Positions 52,907-62,287 of a stretch of DNA of 64,000 nucleotides are shown in pieces; the stretch's first letter is position 1; each line of letters opens with the position of its first letter. This DNA is from JBCCGL01 sp039029275. Lineage in GTDB: Bacteria > Pseudomonadota > Gammaproteobacteria > JBCCGL01. A program made the translations under genes and the position numbers. Location: contig JBCCGL010000006.1 of assembly GCA_039029275.1 (NCBI GenBank), forward strand, positions 62,001-126,000. The letters run 5' to 3'. The notes under the pieces are model-generated. The model ran no database searches and was not told the origin of the DNA. It saw only the letters and a program-made list of their open reading frames with translations.

Positions 52907-53337
52907 ACTCAGATAAACCGATAACGCGTGGGTATATCGCGAAGTTAACCGGGTGCAGTAGCGAGACTATCCGATATTACGAACAAATCGGACTACTTGC
53001 AGAACCCAATCGCGGCGAAAATGGCTACCGTTATTATTACGATACCCACGTCTCCCATCTGAAGTTCATTGACCGCGCCAAACAACTCGGTTTTGACAAC
53101 AAGGAAATTCACGAACTTCTGAACATCGCGGACGGCCCGGAAAATCACACGCGCGCGGAAGTCAAAGCGCTGACCGAGGCACATATCAATACGATAAGAC
53201 AGCGAATTCTTACGTTACAAAAGATGGAGTCAACGCTATCTGCCGTTTGGGAACAGTGCGACGGTTCAGATGGTGATGCGGAACACTGCCCAATCATCTT
53301 GTCTTTATTGAGCGACTCAGACGAAACCTGCGAATGA
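52897..53337 (+). CDS. MerR-family metal-responsive regulator (CadR/PbrR-like)
   Basis: A 146-residue MerR protein. The N-terminal HTH is in YIAKLTGCSSETIRYYEQ (about residues 13-30). The C-terminal loop CDGSDGDAEHC (C121 and C131) is in the metal-binding place of ZntR/CadR/PbrR proteins. The N-terminal cysteine of the usual three-cysteine site (position of Cys79 in ZntR) is arginine (R86), so the metal site has only two cysteines plus H130. ATG at 52897, overlapping DUF4396. It should bind the 19-bp-spacer promoter upstream. Confidence 0.88.
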   Translation: MPLNSDKPITRGYIAKLTGCSSETIRYYEQIGLLAEPNRGENGYRYYYDTHVSHLKFIDRAKQLGFDNKEIHELLNIADGPENHTRAEVKALTEAHINTIRQRILTLQKMESTLSAVWEQCDGSDGDAEHCPIILSLLSDSDETCE

Positions 53338-53762
53338 AAAATTCTATTCTCGCGTTTTTTTCGTTCGCATTTTTAATCTCTATTGCGTCAGCACAAGACC
53401 GGAGCGATTCACGTTGGTATTCCCCGAAACTGGTGCAAACTGGAAAACGTGTTTTCGACCAAAATTGCGCTGCGTGTCATGGGTCGCAAGGACAAGGCCT
53501 CGCCGACGACTGGAGAAAACCACTCGCCGATGGCTCTTACCCGCCGCCTCCTCTCAACGGCACTGCACACGCTTGGCATCACCCGATTTCACAACTTTTG
53601 CGCACGATCAATGATGGCGGAGTCCCACTCGGAGGAAAAATGCCGGGCTTTCGACAACTGCTGACAAAAGAAGAAAAAGTAGCGGTAATCGCCTATTTTC
53701 AGAACTGGTGGTCTGATGCTATTTATCAGGAATGGCTCAGCATCGGTGGCCTGGAGTACTGA
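53334..53762 (+). CDS. Exported mono-heme cytochrome c
   Basis: A 142-residue periplasmic c-type cytochrome with a signal peptide (about 1-20) and the heme motif CAACH (C45, C48, H49); M103 in GGKMPGF is the likely axial ligand. Class I size. Its start overlaps the merR stop by 4 bases. Grouped with DUF4396 and a metal-sensing MerR, it probably oxidises or accepts electrons in a metal-detoxification or copper-handling step. Confidence 0.88.
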   Translation: MKNSILAFFSFAFLISIASAQDRSDSRWYSPKLVQTGKRVFDQNCAACHGSQGQGLADDWRKPLADGSYPPPPLNGTAHAWHHPISQLLRTINDGGVPLGGKMPGFRQLLTKEEKVAVIAYFQNWWSDAIYQEWLSIGGLEY

Positions 53763-53782
53763 ACGCCAGCAGCGTGCTTGTG

Positions 53783-55489
53783 TTACATCGTCGATTGGAT
53801 CTGGAACGTACCGACGAGTGATTTTAGTCGGCGTGCTTCGCCACTCAAACTCTCGCTGGCCGCCGCTGCCTCTTCGACCAGCGCGGCATTTTGCTGGGTC
53901 ATACCTTCCATGTCGCGCACCGAAACATTGACCTTTTCGATACTGCCGGACTGATCTACCGTTGCCGTCGCAATCTCGCCCACAATATCAGCCAGTTTCT
54001 GCGTGCTTTGAACGATGTCGTCCAGCGTTTCACCGGACTGATTCACCAGCGCAGATCCGCTGGTCACCTTTTCGCCACTGTCTTTGATCAATTCTTTAAT
54101 TTCTTTTGCCGCAGTGGCAGACCGCCCGGCCAGATTGCGAACCTCGGTGGCAACCACACCAAACCCGCGGCCATGCTCGCCGGCGCGCGCGGCTTCAACC
54201 GAGGCATTAAGTGCTAAAAGATTGGTTTGAAACGCGATCTCATCGATGACACCAATAATGGCAGAAATCTTGGTGCTGGCCTGATTGATTTGCTCCATTG
54301 CATTGACAGCATCCTGCACAACACTTCCGCCATTTTTCGCTTGATTAAGCGTTTCGATTGCCAACGAGTTGGCATCAGACGCACTCTCGGCATTGCGTTT
54401 TGCCGAGTTGGAAATCTCGTCTATGCTGTGTGCGGCCTGCTCGAGATTGGCCGCCTGCGCCTCGGTGCGATGGCTGAGGTTATTGTTGCCATCGGAAATT
54501 TCAGATGCACCTCCGTCTACCATTAGGGCAACTTCATTGATCTCGCCGACCATCTTGCTGAGGTTGGATAAGCTTGAATTGACCGAATCGACCAAACCCT
54601 TGAACTCGCCGCCTTGATCATCGCGCATACGGTGCGCAAGACTGCCTTTGGCTAACAAATCCATCGCGTTTGTCACCTCGCCTAAAACAGACTCGATTTT
54701 TTTCTGCAGTTGCTTCTGCTCGGTGATATCGCTGGCGAATTTGACGACTTTTGTTACACGACCGCTAGAATCCAGAATCGGGTTGTAGGTCGCTTGAATC
54801 CAGATATCTCTCCCACCTTTGGCGACACGCGGAAATTCACCTGATGCGAATTTTCCCTTTTTCAGGTCATCCCAGAACTCGGCGTATTCACCGCTGGCGG
54901 CGAATTCGGCGTCGACAAACATGCGATGATGTTTTCCCTGAATTTCATTTAGCGAATATCCCATGGCACCAAGAAAGTTCTCGTTGGCGTTGATAATCGT
55001 GCCGTCGGTTTGAAATTCAATCACCGCTTGCGAGCGATTTATCGCATCCAGCTGTCCGGCCACTTCTGCATTGCGCAGCTTTTGCTCGGTAATGTCAGAA
55101 GCAAACTTAACGACACCTGTGGGTCTGCCCTCTAGGTCTAAAATGGGATTGTACGAAGCGGCGATCCAGATCTCATTGCCTTCTTTTCCAAAACGTTTGT
55201 ACTCACCCGTCATGAACTCGCCACGGTTGAGCGCCGCCCAAAACTCGCGGTATTCGCGACTGCGCGCGTATTGGTCTTCGACAAACATACTGTGGTGATT
55301 GCCCTGAATTTCCTCCAGCGCGTAACCCGTCGCAGCAAGAAAGTTAGCGTTGGCGTGGCGAATCGTGCCATCTAGGTCAAACTCGATGACCGCTTGAACC
55401 CGGTCTATCGCATCCAGATATCCCTGCGCATTGCTGTCCATCTGATCCACAGGATTATCATTAACAAACATCTTACTGATAAAACTCAT
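53783..55489 (-). CDS. Soluble PAS-PAS methyl-accepting chemotaxis protein
   Basis: About 568 residues with no membrane segment. Two PAS domains (about residues 20-130 and 140-255), each with a YNPILDLEGRPTGVVKFASD-type beta motif region, are followed by a HAMP-like linker and an MCP signalling domain with IDEIAFQTNLLALNASVEAAR and GRGFGVVATEVRNLAGRS. PAS domains often bind FAD or heme, making this an Aer-like cytosolic energy or redox sensor. ATG at 55489 with GGAG upstream; an earlier ATG-like start at 55528 is less likely. Confidence 0.9.
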   Translation of the reverse strand: MSFISKMFVNDNPVDQMDSNAQGYLDAIDRVQAVIEFDLDGTIRHANANFLAATGYALEEIQGNHHSMFVEDQYARSREYREFWAALNRGEFMTGEYKRFGKEGNEIWIAASYNPILDLEGRPTGVVKFASDITEQKLRNAEVAGQLDAINRSQAVIEFQTDGTIINANENFLGAMGYSLNEIQGKHHRMFVDAEFAASGEYAEFWDDLKKGKFASGEFPRVAKGGRDIWIQATYNPILDSSGRVTKVVKFASDITEQKQLQKKIESVLGEVTNAMDLLAKGSLAHRMRDDQGGEFKGLVDSVNSSLSNLSKMVGEINEVALMVDGGASEISDGNNNLSHRTEAQAANLEQAAHSIDEISNSAKRNAESASDANSLAIETLNQAKNGGSVVQDAVNAMEQINQASTKISAIIGVIDEIAFQTNLLALNASVEAARAGEHGRGFGVVATEVRNLAGRSATAAKEIKELIKDSGEKVTSGSALVNQSGETLDDIVQSTQKLADIVGEIATATVDQSGSIEKVNVSVRDMEGMTQQNAALVEEAAAASESLSGEARRLKSLVGTFQIQSTM

Positions 55490-55768
55490 TACAAAAGCTC
55501 CAACACACGACGCAACCGTCATACACACTGGGATACCGGTAGGGAAACATCACGCAACGGCACTCGCGACAGCCCGTCGATATCTGGGAATTCATCTGTG
55601 TAACGTCAACCAATCGCCAACCTTTAGGGTGATGAAAACGCCTGGATGGCCGCAATAGTTTTAGTCAAGAGTGCGGCGTGCCCAGACTATGACGCGCTTC
55701 ATTTGCTAGCCGACTGCAGGAGTGCCCCACACACCGCGATGCGGGCCTATATAGATGTCATCAATGAA

Positions 55769-56470
55769 TTACTTGCGCGCGATGATCAGCGCCCGGTTGA
55801 AACACCGATACGGGCAGACGGTTCTAAACCCGTGCGCTTCGAGCCACGATTGGTACTGTTCGACACTCGAAATCGCATCGGTTTTTTGTTGATAGCGCGG
55901 GTGATATTCGGAGAACTCCAGGACATCCTCGCGCACCCTCGCGCGCATCCAGTTCCATATTGCGTCCCAGTCTTTCATCCACGGATCATCCGGGTATACA
56001 AAGCGATCGAGGATGAAAAACGGGCGGCCGCTGGGTAACACTGAATAAACCCATTCAAATACCGATTGCTTAATTTCGTCGGGCACCTCGTGCAGCGCCT
56101 GAACACAAATCACCGCGTCGGGCGCGGTGTTCAGGTCGAAGCGGGCAAGATCGCTGAAATCAGTGCAATGCAGCTTAATCCCCGCAATGTGCCGATTTTT
56201 CAGCGTCGTTTCGGCCAGCGCCAGCATCGCCTTGGAGGCGTCGATACCGGTGACCCGGCAGTGGTCAAAGAAGCTGGGGTGTTGATTATGGATCGCAGCT
56301 TCAACCAGCGCCGAGCCGATTCCCAGATCGAGCAGATGGCGAGGATTGCTGGCCGCCAACAGGTCGGCCAACAGGCTTAGCTGATTCAGTCGGTCCGGGT
56401 TGGTGTGTATATTGTCAGCATCACTCCAGGACGCGGCGAATCCTTCTTCGTGCCAGGCGTCGCGTGTCAC
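55769..56470 (-). CDS. Class I SAM-dependent methyltransferase
   Basis: A 233-residue Rossmann methyltransferase with motif I HLLDLGIGSALVEAAIHN (about residue 44), motif II VTGIDASKAMLALAE and a late PDAVICVQALHE strand. It follows the PHP-like gene by 6 bases and ends the TctABC-PHP operon. It may methylate the imported substrate or detoxify a product. The 278-base stretch between it and the chemoreceptor gene shows no supported gene. Confidence 0.85.
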   Translation of the reverse strand: MTRDAWHEEGFAASWSDADNIHTNPDRLNQLSLLADLLAASNPRHLLDLGIGSALVEAAIHNQHPSFFDHCRVTGIDASKAMLALAETTLKNRHIAGIKLHCTDFSDLARFDLNTAPDAVICVQALHEVPDEIKQSVFEWVYSVLPSGRPFFILDRFVYPDDPWMKDWDAIWNWMRARVREDVLEFSEYHPRYQQKTDAISSVEQYQSWLEAHGFRTVCPYRCFNRALIIARK

Positions 56471-56476
56471 GTTGAA

Positions 56477-58864
56477 CTATTTAAACGTGATGAAGTGCGC
56501 CGAGGTCCAGACCTTGGCATCGTCACCCTGGTGCGCAACCATATAAACAGGGCGATGCCCGTGCGGGCCGTTGCTCGCGTCCACCTCAAAGCTGCCCGAG
56601 ATCTCTCTTGGGGTCGGCTTGTCGCTCATCCGATCCATGGCGAGGAACATGTCCACGCCCGGTAAGTCTTTTTGCAAGCTGGAAGCTTCGAGCAGTTCGC
56701 GACCGGTTATTTCCCAGGCGAACTTCGGGCAGTGGATAAAGGGATTGCCCTTGAGAGGGTCCCCGACTTTAACGTAGCCGTCGATACTGCCTTCGATCCG
56801 GATCGTCGCGTTTTCGATGCCGGTTAAATCAAGTTCGATGGCATCCACATCGCCGTAGGTGTCACTCTTGAAACCGACCGTGGTGCCACTCTCGCGCCAG
56901 CAGGTTTCTTCGAGGTGCTCGAAACCGAGCCCGACAAATTCATTGATCACCGCGTTGGTAATCGTGATCGTGCCTTTCCATGCGGCCCAGCGGTAGCGGT
57001 CCTTGATCCGAGCGCCGCCCCAACGGAAGCGAACTTTACGCTCGGAATAACCAAGCTCCTCCTGCAGGTTGCGTCGCCAGATCTCACCGCTGTGATCGTA
57101 GGCAATCACCTTGTCCCAGCCGCGATCACCGAGGAAACGGTAATTGATGGTGGCGGGCCCGCTGTGCTCGCACTCGTCGCCCATAAGGTGGTCACCGCAG
57201 GTCGTTAGACCAAAAGTACGCTCGCCGGTGGAGGCGAACGTGTGCCGCTGACGCAGCGCGACGCCAATCGCCTTGCGCGTCAGTTCTGGAGAAATCACGC
57301 CCGAAATACCGCCTTTGGTTCCAAACACCGCGGTCCCCGGCACGCCGCCGCCACAGCGGCCACGGTGCTCGTCCCCGGCCATACTGGCGCCGATCTTGTA
57401 ACCACGCTCCATCGCCTCCTGATATAGCCATCCAAAATGTCCCCAGGCAGAGCCAATCTCGATCAACCGTTCGAGATCCGGGTGATGCCAGTCGAGAATG
57501 CAGCGCCGACCGCCGACGTGCGGGGTGAGTAGGTGTCCTTCCGGGTTATGCACATAGGCCGCCCACAGCTCCTCGAGCGGCCAGGCACCGGGCACCGCCT
57601 CGGTGGTACCGGAGTCCTCATTCCAGTCGACTGACCGCACGTGTGTTCCGTCCTTGAGATACGGAAATTCGGGCTCGTCGTCGTGCAGAAATATGACGTT
57701 GTGGTCGCCGCCCGCGCAGGAACTGCCGCACCACTCGGTGCCGGGATACGCGATGAACTCGCCGTCCTTGCAGATTTCCCGGATCAGTTCGACTGTTTTT
57801 TTCCAGCGCTCAGTGGTGATATTGAAGTCGTTGTGGGCAAAGGCAAGCACGTCGAGCCCTGTGACATCGCGTCCGTAGGTCAGGTTGTACTCGGTGGAAT
57901 TGGTGCCTATCGTGTCGTTTGAGTGGACGTGCAGATCAGTATAGTAAATTCGCGGAAATGTGAGATCGGCGTCGATGGTGGCATAGAAGGATTGCGGTTT
58001 GACTGCGGGGTGATCGACCAGCGTCGCCGTGATCGCGAGCTCGCCGGGTTTGTCGGTGGGAATGTCGTCGAGCAGCGAGACACTCCAGCCGTTTGATGGC
58101 AATTCGATTGAACGCTCGTAGCAGTTAGCGCCATCGAGCGTGGCGGTGACTTCGACCCGGTCACCTCGGTTCCAACATGTATTCCCCCACGCATCTTCGC
58201 TGCGAATGCGCAACGGCAGATTCTCACCCTGCTTGGCGATCCGCGATCCTGCCCATTGCAATATGGCGGGCGCACCCGGCTTTATGTTGATGACGAGATC
58301 GGGCTCGACCGCCGCAAAGCGCGAGGTACCGAGTGGATCGACGTAGCAGCGAAACTTGAAGTCCTGTTCGGTGAATGTCTGCACGCGCGTGCCTGGACCG
58401 CCAAAGCGGCGATCACCCATGCGGATCACGATGTGATCGCCGGCTTTAAGGTAGCCGTCGTAGGTATCCACGATGATCGCTTTTTGAAACGGACGCTCGT
58501 GGCCTTTTTGGTCAAAACGGACCGAGAGTTTCTGTACCGACGCCGGGCTTTGTCCGTCCACGGTCGGGCCCGCGTGATACTCGGCGGACACGTAGTTTGC
58601 CGCGCTCGGGTCGGTGGTCTGGAACAACTCCCAATCGGAGTAGAATCGAAACGTCGCCTTAAACCAGGAGCCGTCGGCCATGCCGGATTGTCCAAGTTCG
58701 TAGTCGATGATCACCTCCTGCCAGGACCCCGCGTCAAATTCGTTGACGTTGCACGACACCGAACCAAGAAACGACATGTCTTTGGTCTTGCTGTACAACC
58801 CTGATGGTGCATAGTAATCGTCGCCAAGTTTTTCTCTGAGTTGTTCATCGTTCATCTTTTCCAT
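56477..58864 (-). CDS. DUF3604/PHP-like large metallohydrolase
   Basis: A 795-residue cytosolic protein (no signal peptide). The N-terminal 290 residues look like beta-sandwich or immunoglobulin-like modules. A PHP-type metal site begins at YYTDLHVHSND (about residue 311), then DVLAFAHND, GTEWCGSSCAGGDHNVIFLH and DEHRGRCGG segments. DUF3604 proteins are PHP-superfamily hydrolases of unknown substrate. It sits between TctA and the methyltransferase in the tripartite-transporter operon, so the imported carboxylate is a likely substrate or co-substrate. ATG at 58864 with AGAGGAA upstream. Confidence 0.78.
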   Translation of the reverse strand: MEKMNDEQLREKLGDDYYAPSGLYSKTKDMSFLGSVSCNVNEFDAGSWQEVIIDYELGQSGMADGSWFKATFRFYSDWELFQTTDPSAANYVSAEYHAGPTVDGQSPASVQKLSVRFDQKGHERPFQKAIIVDTYDGYLKAGDHIVIRMGDRRFGGPGTRVQTFTEQDFKFRCYVDPLGTSRFAAVEPDLVINIKPGAPAILQWAGSRIAKQGENLPLRIRSEDAWGNTCWNRGDRVEVTATLDGANCYERSIELPSNGWSVSLLDDIPTDKPGELAITATLVDHPAVKPQSFYATIDADLTFPRIYYTDLHVHSNDTIGTNSTEYNLTYGRDVTGLDVLAFAHNDFNITTERWKKTVELIREICKDGEFIAYPGTEWCGSSCAGGDHNVIFLHDDEPEFPYLKDGTHVRSVDWNEDSGTTEAVPGAWPLEELWAAYVHNPEGHLLTPHVGGRRCILDWHHPDLERLIEIGSAWGHFGWLYQEAMERGYKIGASMAGDEHRGRCGGGVPGTAVFGTKGGISGVISPELTRKAIGVALRQRHTFASTGERTFGLTTCGDHLMGDECEHSGPATINYRFLGDRGWDKVIAYDHSGEIWRRNLQEELGYSERKVRFRWGGARIKDRYRWAAWKGTITITNAVINEFVGLGFEHLEETCWRESGTTVGFKSDTYGDVDAIELDLTGIENATIRIEGSIDGYVKVGDPLKGNPFIHCPKFAWEITGRELLEASSLQKDLPGVDMFLAMDRMSDKPTPREISGSFEVDASNGPHGHRPVYMVAHQGDDAKVWTSAHFITFK

Positions 58865-58902
58865 GGGGGTTCCTCTTCGATTACAGTTTTAATTCGATTC
58901 GT

Positions 58903-60402
58903 TCAACGCTTGCCGGAAGGTTTCATGTTGGTCCAGAACGTGCGCACGACGACAAACAGGGTCAGCGCCATCAGCAGCAGTGCGACAGGTCGCGTGAAAA
59001 TCATGTAAGGATCGTGTTCCGAGATAATCACAACCTGTTGCAGGGCGCGCTCCCACTCCGGCGCGAGGATGAAACCGATCAGCAACGCGACGTACGAGTA
59101 GTCAAATTTGCGCATGAAGTAGCCAATGAATCCGAACACCAGCATCACGCCAACGTCGAACAGCGACGATTTACCGAGGTAGGCGCCCATCAAGCAGGTG
59201 AAGATCACGATGGGGTAGAGGACCATCGCGGGAATGTCAACCGCGCGACAGAACAGCCTGAGGCCGAAGCGACCAATCACCAACAGAAACAGACTCGCCA
59301 GCACCAGACTTCCGTAAATGCCATACATCAGTTGGGCGTTTTCCTTGAACAGCAGCGGCCCGGGTTGCATGCCATGGATCATAAACGCCCCCATCAACAT
59401 GGCAGCGGCGAGGTTGCCGGGAATCCCGAGCACAAACAGGGGAATCAGACTCGACGCCACGACCGAGCTGTTTGCAGATTCGGAGGCGGCGATACCTTCG
59501 AGTCGCCCCTTACCAAATTCGTCTTTGTGCGGTGACCGCTTCATCGCCTGGTCGTAAGACATAAACGACGCCACGGGGGCGCCCAGACCGGGCATGGCAC
59601 CGACCACGATGCCGATAACGCTCCCGCGCAACAGGGTTTTGAAATTCGCAAAAAATTCGCGAATACCGATCAGCCGATCTTCAATTTTTTTTGAGAACAC
59701 GTGAGCGGACTGCTCGACATTGCCCTTGACCGTGAATTTCTCCAGTTGGACCAGAATTTCGGAGAAGGCCAATAGCCCGATCGCCACGGGTATAAGCGAC
59801 AGACCGCTGCCCAATTGATACATATCGAAGGTGAGCCGCGGAAGTGCCGTGACCGGTTCCGTCCCGATCAAACCGATCAGAATGCCAAACGCCGCTGCGA
59901 TTAGCCCGCGGCCAATCGAGCCGGTGCCGATTCCCGCGATCACCGTCAGCGCCAATGAGATCAATGCAAAGATTTCCGCAGGCCCCATGAACAGTGCGAT
60001 TGCAGCGAGGGGGGCTGCGATCATTATCAATACGATTGTGGACAGGAAATCGCCGGCAACCGAGCTGTAAAGTGCCATTCTCAGAGCCTTCTCGCCTTTT
60101 CCCTGTTCGGTCAGGGGATACCCGTCCCAGGACGTCGCGGCGGCTTCGGGCGTGCCGGGCGTTCGCAGCAGGACGGCAGAGACCGCTCCGCCAAAAAACG
60201 CGCCCTTATTCAAGCCAACCAGAAATCCAATCGCGGTCAGCGGCGTCATGTAGTACGTGATTGGAATAAACAGCGCGATTGCCATCGGGCCGTTAATGCC
60301 CGGAATAGCACCGACGACGACGCCGATGGTCACACCCAAGAACAAGAACATCAGGCTTTGCATCGAAACCGCGTCTAACAGGCCTGCGAGAATAAGTTCC
60401 AT
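58903..60402 (-). CDS. tctA: Tripartite tricarboxylate transporter large permease (TctA)
   Basis: A 499-residue permease with about twelve helices. The opening GVTIGVVVGAIPGINGPMAIA, the VVGAMPGLGAPVASFMSYDQA repeat and the GRLEGIAASESANSSV motif region are those of TctA. It moves the substrate delivered by the periplasmic TctC. Same strand as TctB (28 bases upstream) and the PHP-like gene (38 bases downstream). Confidence 0.95.
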   Translation of the reverse strand: MELILAGLLDAVSMQSLMFLFLGVTIGVVVGAIPGINGPMAIALFIPITYYMTPLTAIGFLVGLNKGAFFGGAVSAVLLRTPGTPEAAATSWDGYPLTEQGKGEKALRMALYSSVAGDFLSTIVLIMIAAPLAAIALFMGPAEIFALISLALTVIAGIGTGSIGRGLIAAAFGILIGLIGTEPVTALPRLTFDMYQLGSGLSLIPVAIGLLAFSEILVQLEKFTVKGNVEQSAHVFSKKIEDRLIGIREFFANFKTLLRGSVIGIVVGAMPGLGAPVASFMSYDQAMKRSPHKDEFGKGRLEGIAASESANSSVVASSLIPLFVLGIPGNLAAAMLMGAFMIHGMQPGPLLFKENAQLMYGIYGSLVLASLFLLVIGRFGLRLFCRAVDIPAMVLYPIVIFTCLMGAYLGKSSLFDVGVMLVFGFIGYFMRKFDYSYVALLIGFILAPEWERALQQVVIISEHDPYMIFTRPVALLLMALTLFVVVRTFWTNMKPSGKR

Positions 60403-60430
60403 GAATATGCGAATCCGCTGGTTGTTTGAT

Positions 60431-60946
60431 TCAGAAAAGCTGCGGGCCGGGCACCGGAACGCCGAATCCGTACCGCATGATGATGTACAGCACTGCCGTC
60501 AATGCCACGGCAATCACAATCGACTGGACCCAGCGCCGGCTGCCGATCAGATACTGAAGCAAGATGAGAAATGCGAGCGATGCAGGGATGTATCCGACGT
60601 ATTCAATGGCGACCAACAACAGGATCGCCGGGATCATGATGCTGGCCAGATGCTTGAGATTGACCCGGCCAACTTGCGTGAAGCCGCCCCCCTCCGCGCG
60701 ATCCTCAGGGTAGTCCCGCTCCTGTGGCGCGATTGGCCTGCCCAGTTTTAGCGCGACCAGTACACGGGTCAGCGACACCAGCGCCATCACCAGCATCACA
60801 CAAACTGCAACGATTGGGACGAGGTCAGCAGGGGCCCCGTAACCGGGGTATTCCGGGGTGTATTTCGGGATCGCCCAGGTCAGTAGCACGATGCTGAAAA
60901 TGATCAGCACTGCATAGCCAAGCGAATCTCGGGTTATACGCGTCAC
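60431..60946 (-). CDS. tctB: Tripartite tricarboxylate transporter small subunit (TctB)
   Basis: About 171 residues with four membrane helices, the TctB topology, and a long cytosolic loop after the second helix. The GTG at 60946 is chosen; an earlier frame start at 61090 would overlap the tctC end and add 48 non-family residues. It lies between tctC and tctA, in the normal gene order. Confidence 0.85.
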   Translation of the reverse strand: MTRITRDSLGYAVLIIFSIVLLTWAIPKYTPEYPGYGAPADLVPIVAVCVMLVMALVSLTRVLVALKLGRPIAPQERDYPEDRAEGGGFTQVGRVNLKHLASIMIPAILLLVAIEYVGYIPASLAFLILLQYLIGSRRWVQSIVIAVALTAVLYIIMRYGFGVPVPGPQLF

Positions 60947-61034
60947 GTGGTTTTCTCTTTTCCAGATGCCAAACCGAAGGAAGATCGGCCCGGGGATTAA
61001 CCGGGCCGAAAAGTCGAAAATCCGGGCGCAGACG

Positions 61035-61973
61035 TTACTTCGCGGCCGCCTGTTTCCCGAAGGTCTCGTAGAGCTTTGCGACTGTGGCATCGGCGTGCTC
61101 TTCGCCCCATTCGACGGGCCGCATCAACAGGTTGCCAGTAATAAAATCTGCGGTTTCCGAGTTTTCCGCAAGATCGCTGGCGGCCGCCAAGAGCGCAGAC
61201 TTCGCCGCAGGATCGATCCCTTTCGGCGCCACCAGACCAACTATCATCTCGACCTGCTCGTCATACCCCTGTTCGCGAAGCGTCGGTACCTCGGGGATTG
61301 GCGGAAGTCGATCACCCAGCGCTGCAGCGATAAGTTTGATCGTCCCGGCTTCAACATGCTTGTAGAGGATTGCGCCGACGTAACCGACATCCGCATGCCC
61401 GCCCGTTACTGCCTTGATTACTGAAGGGCCGCCCTTTGAGGGAATTAATGACAATTTCACGCCTTCTTTCTTGGCAATCCTGATAATCGCGTCGCGATCG
61501 TCGGCACCGTGGAACATCGCCACCATCGCCTTGTCATTCTGCTTGTGATAGTCAAACGCTTCCTTGAGCGTATTCCAGGGTTTATCACTCTTGGAGATAA
61601 ACCCGCTGGAATTGAGTGCCACCAGTGTCAGAAAATCGAAATCATCCGGGTTATAGCTGAGCTGCCCGTGGTGGGGTGCGTAGGTGTAAGCGGTCAACGA
61701 CGTTACACCAATGGTGTAACCATCACCTTTGGCACGGCTCAATTCGGTCGCCATCACGGTACCGTGAGATCCGGTGACGTTTTTAACGTTGATTGGCTGT
61801 CCCAGAATGTTGCTCATGCGCTGACCCAGACCTCGGGTCAGACGATCAATTTGCGCACCTGGCTGGGTCATGGTCAAAAACGTGATTGGTCGGGCGGGAT
61901 AGTCGCTCGCGCTTACCGCAGCTACGGAAAACGTGAACAGCGCACCCAGAGACAAACTGACCAGTTTTTTCAT
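61035..61973 (-). CDS. tctC: Tripartite tricarboxylate transporter substrate-binding protein (TctC)
   Basis: A 312-residue periplasmic protein with a signal peptide (about 1-22) and a Bug/TctC fold: YPARPITFLTMTQPGAQIDR, then IGVTSLTAYTYAPH and VTGGHADVGYVGAI. GAGGAGG precedes the ATG. It is the first gene of the operon. The upstream leader holds GGGTTGAACCC and an overlapping CCCTG...CAGGG palindrome (about 61996-62023), a possible regulator site. Its ligand should be a carboxylate, identity unknown. Confidence 0.93.
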   Translation of the reverse strand: MKKLVSLSLGALFTFSVAAVSASDYPARPITFLTMTQPGAQIDRLTRGLGQRMSNILGQPINVKNVTGSHGTVMATELSRAKGDGYTIGVTSLTAYTYAPHHGQLSYNPDDFDFLTLVALNSSGFISKSDKPWNTLKEAFDYHKQNDKAMVAMFHGADDRDAIIRIAKKEGVKLSLIPSKGGPSVIKAVTGGHADVGYVGAILYKHVEAGTIKLIAAALGDRLPPIPEVPTLREQGYDEQVEMIVGLVAPKGIDPAAKSALLAAASDLAENSETADFITGNLLMRPVEWGEEHADATVAKLYETFGKQAAAK

Positions 61974-62287
61974 CTTGAATCCTCCTCACTTGTGCTTTTT
62001 GGGTTGAACCCTGAATACAGGGAATATGATTTTTTATACCCTTATAAGTGCTGAGTATTACCAATTTGGCGAGCTGAGTTTGTCGCCTAGATGACAATTA
62101 GCCGTAGTTGTTTTGCTTTACCTGCGCCTGTCGAGACTCGGGGCTCACGGCCAGTCTGCTCCTTGGTCTTTGAACTCAATTTAAGACGAAATGGTTTAGT
62201 GGCCGAGCTCATTCTCGCGCGGATGCTATGACAGACCTGTCAATGCGTGTCATGATGTCGTCCGTAACCGTTGGAGGACGCATAGCC

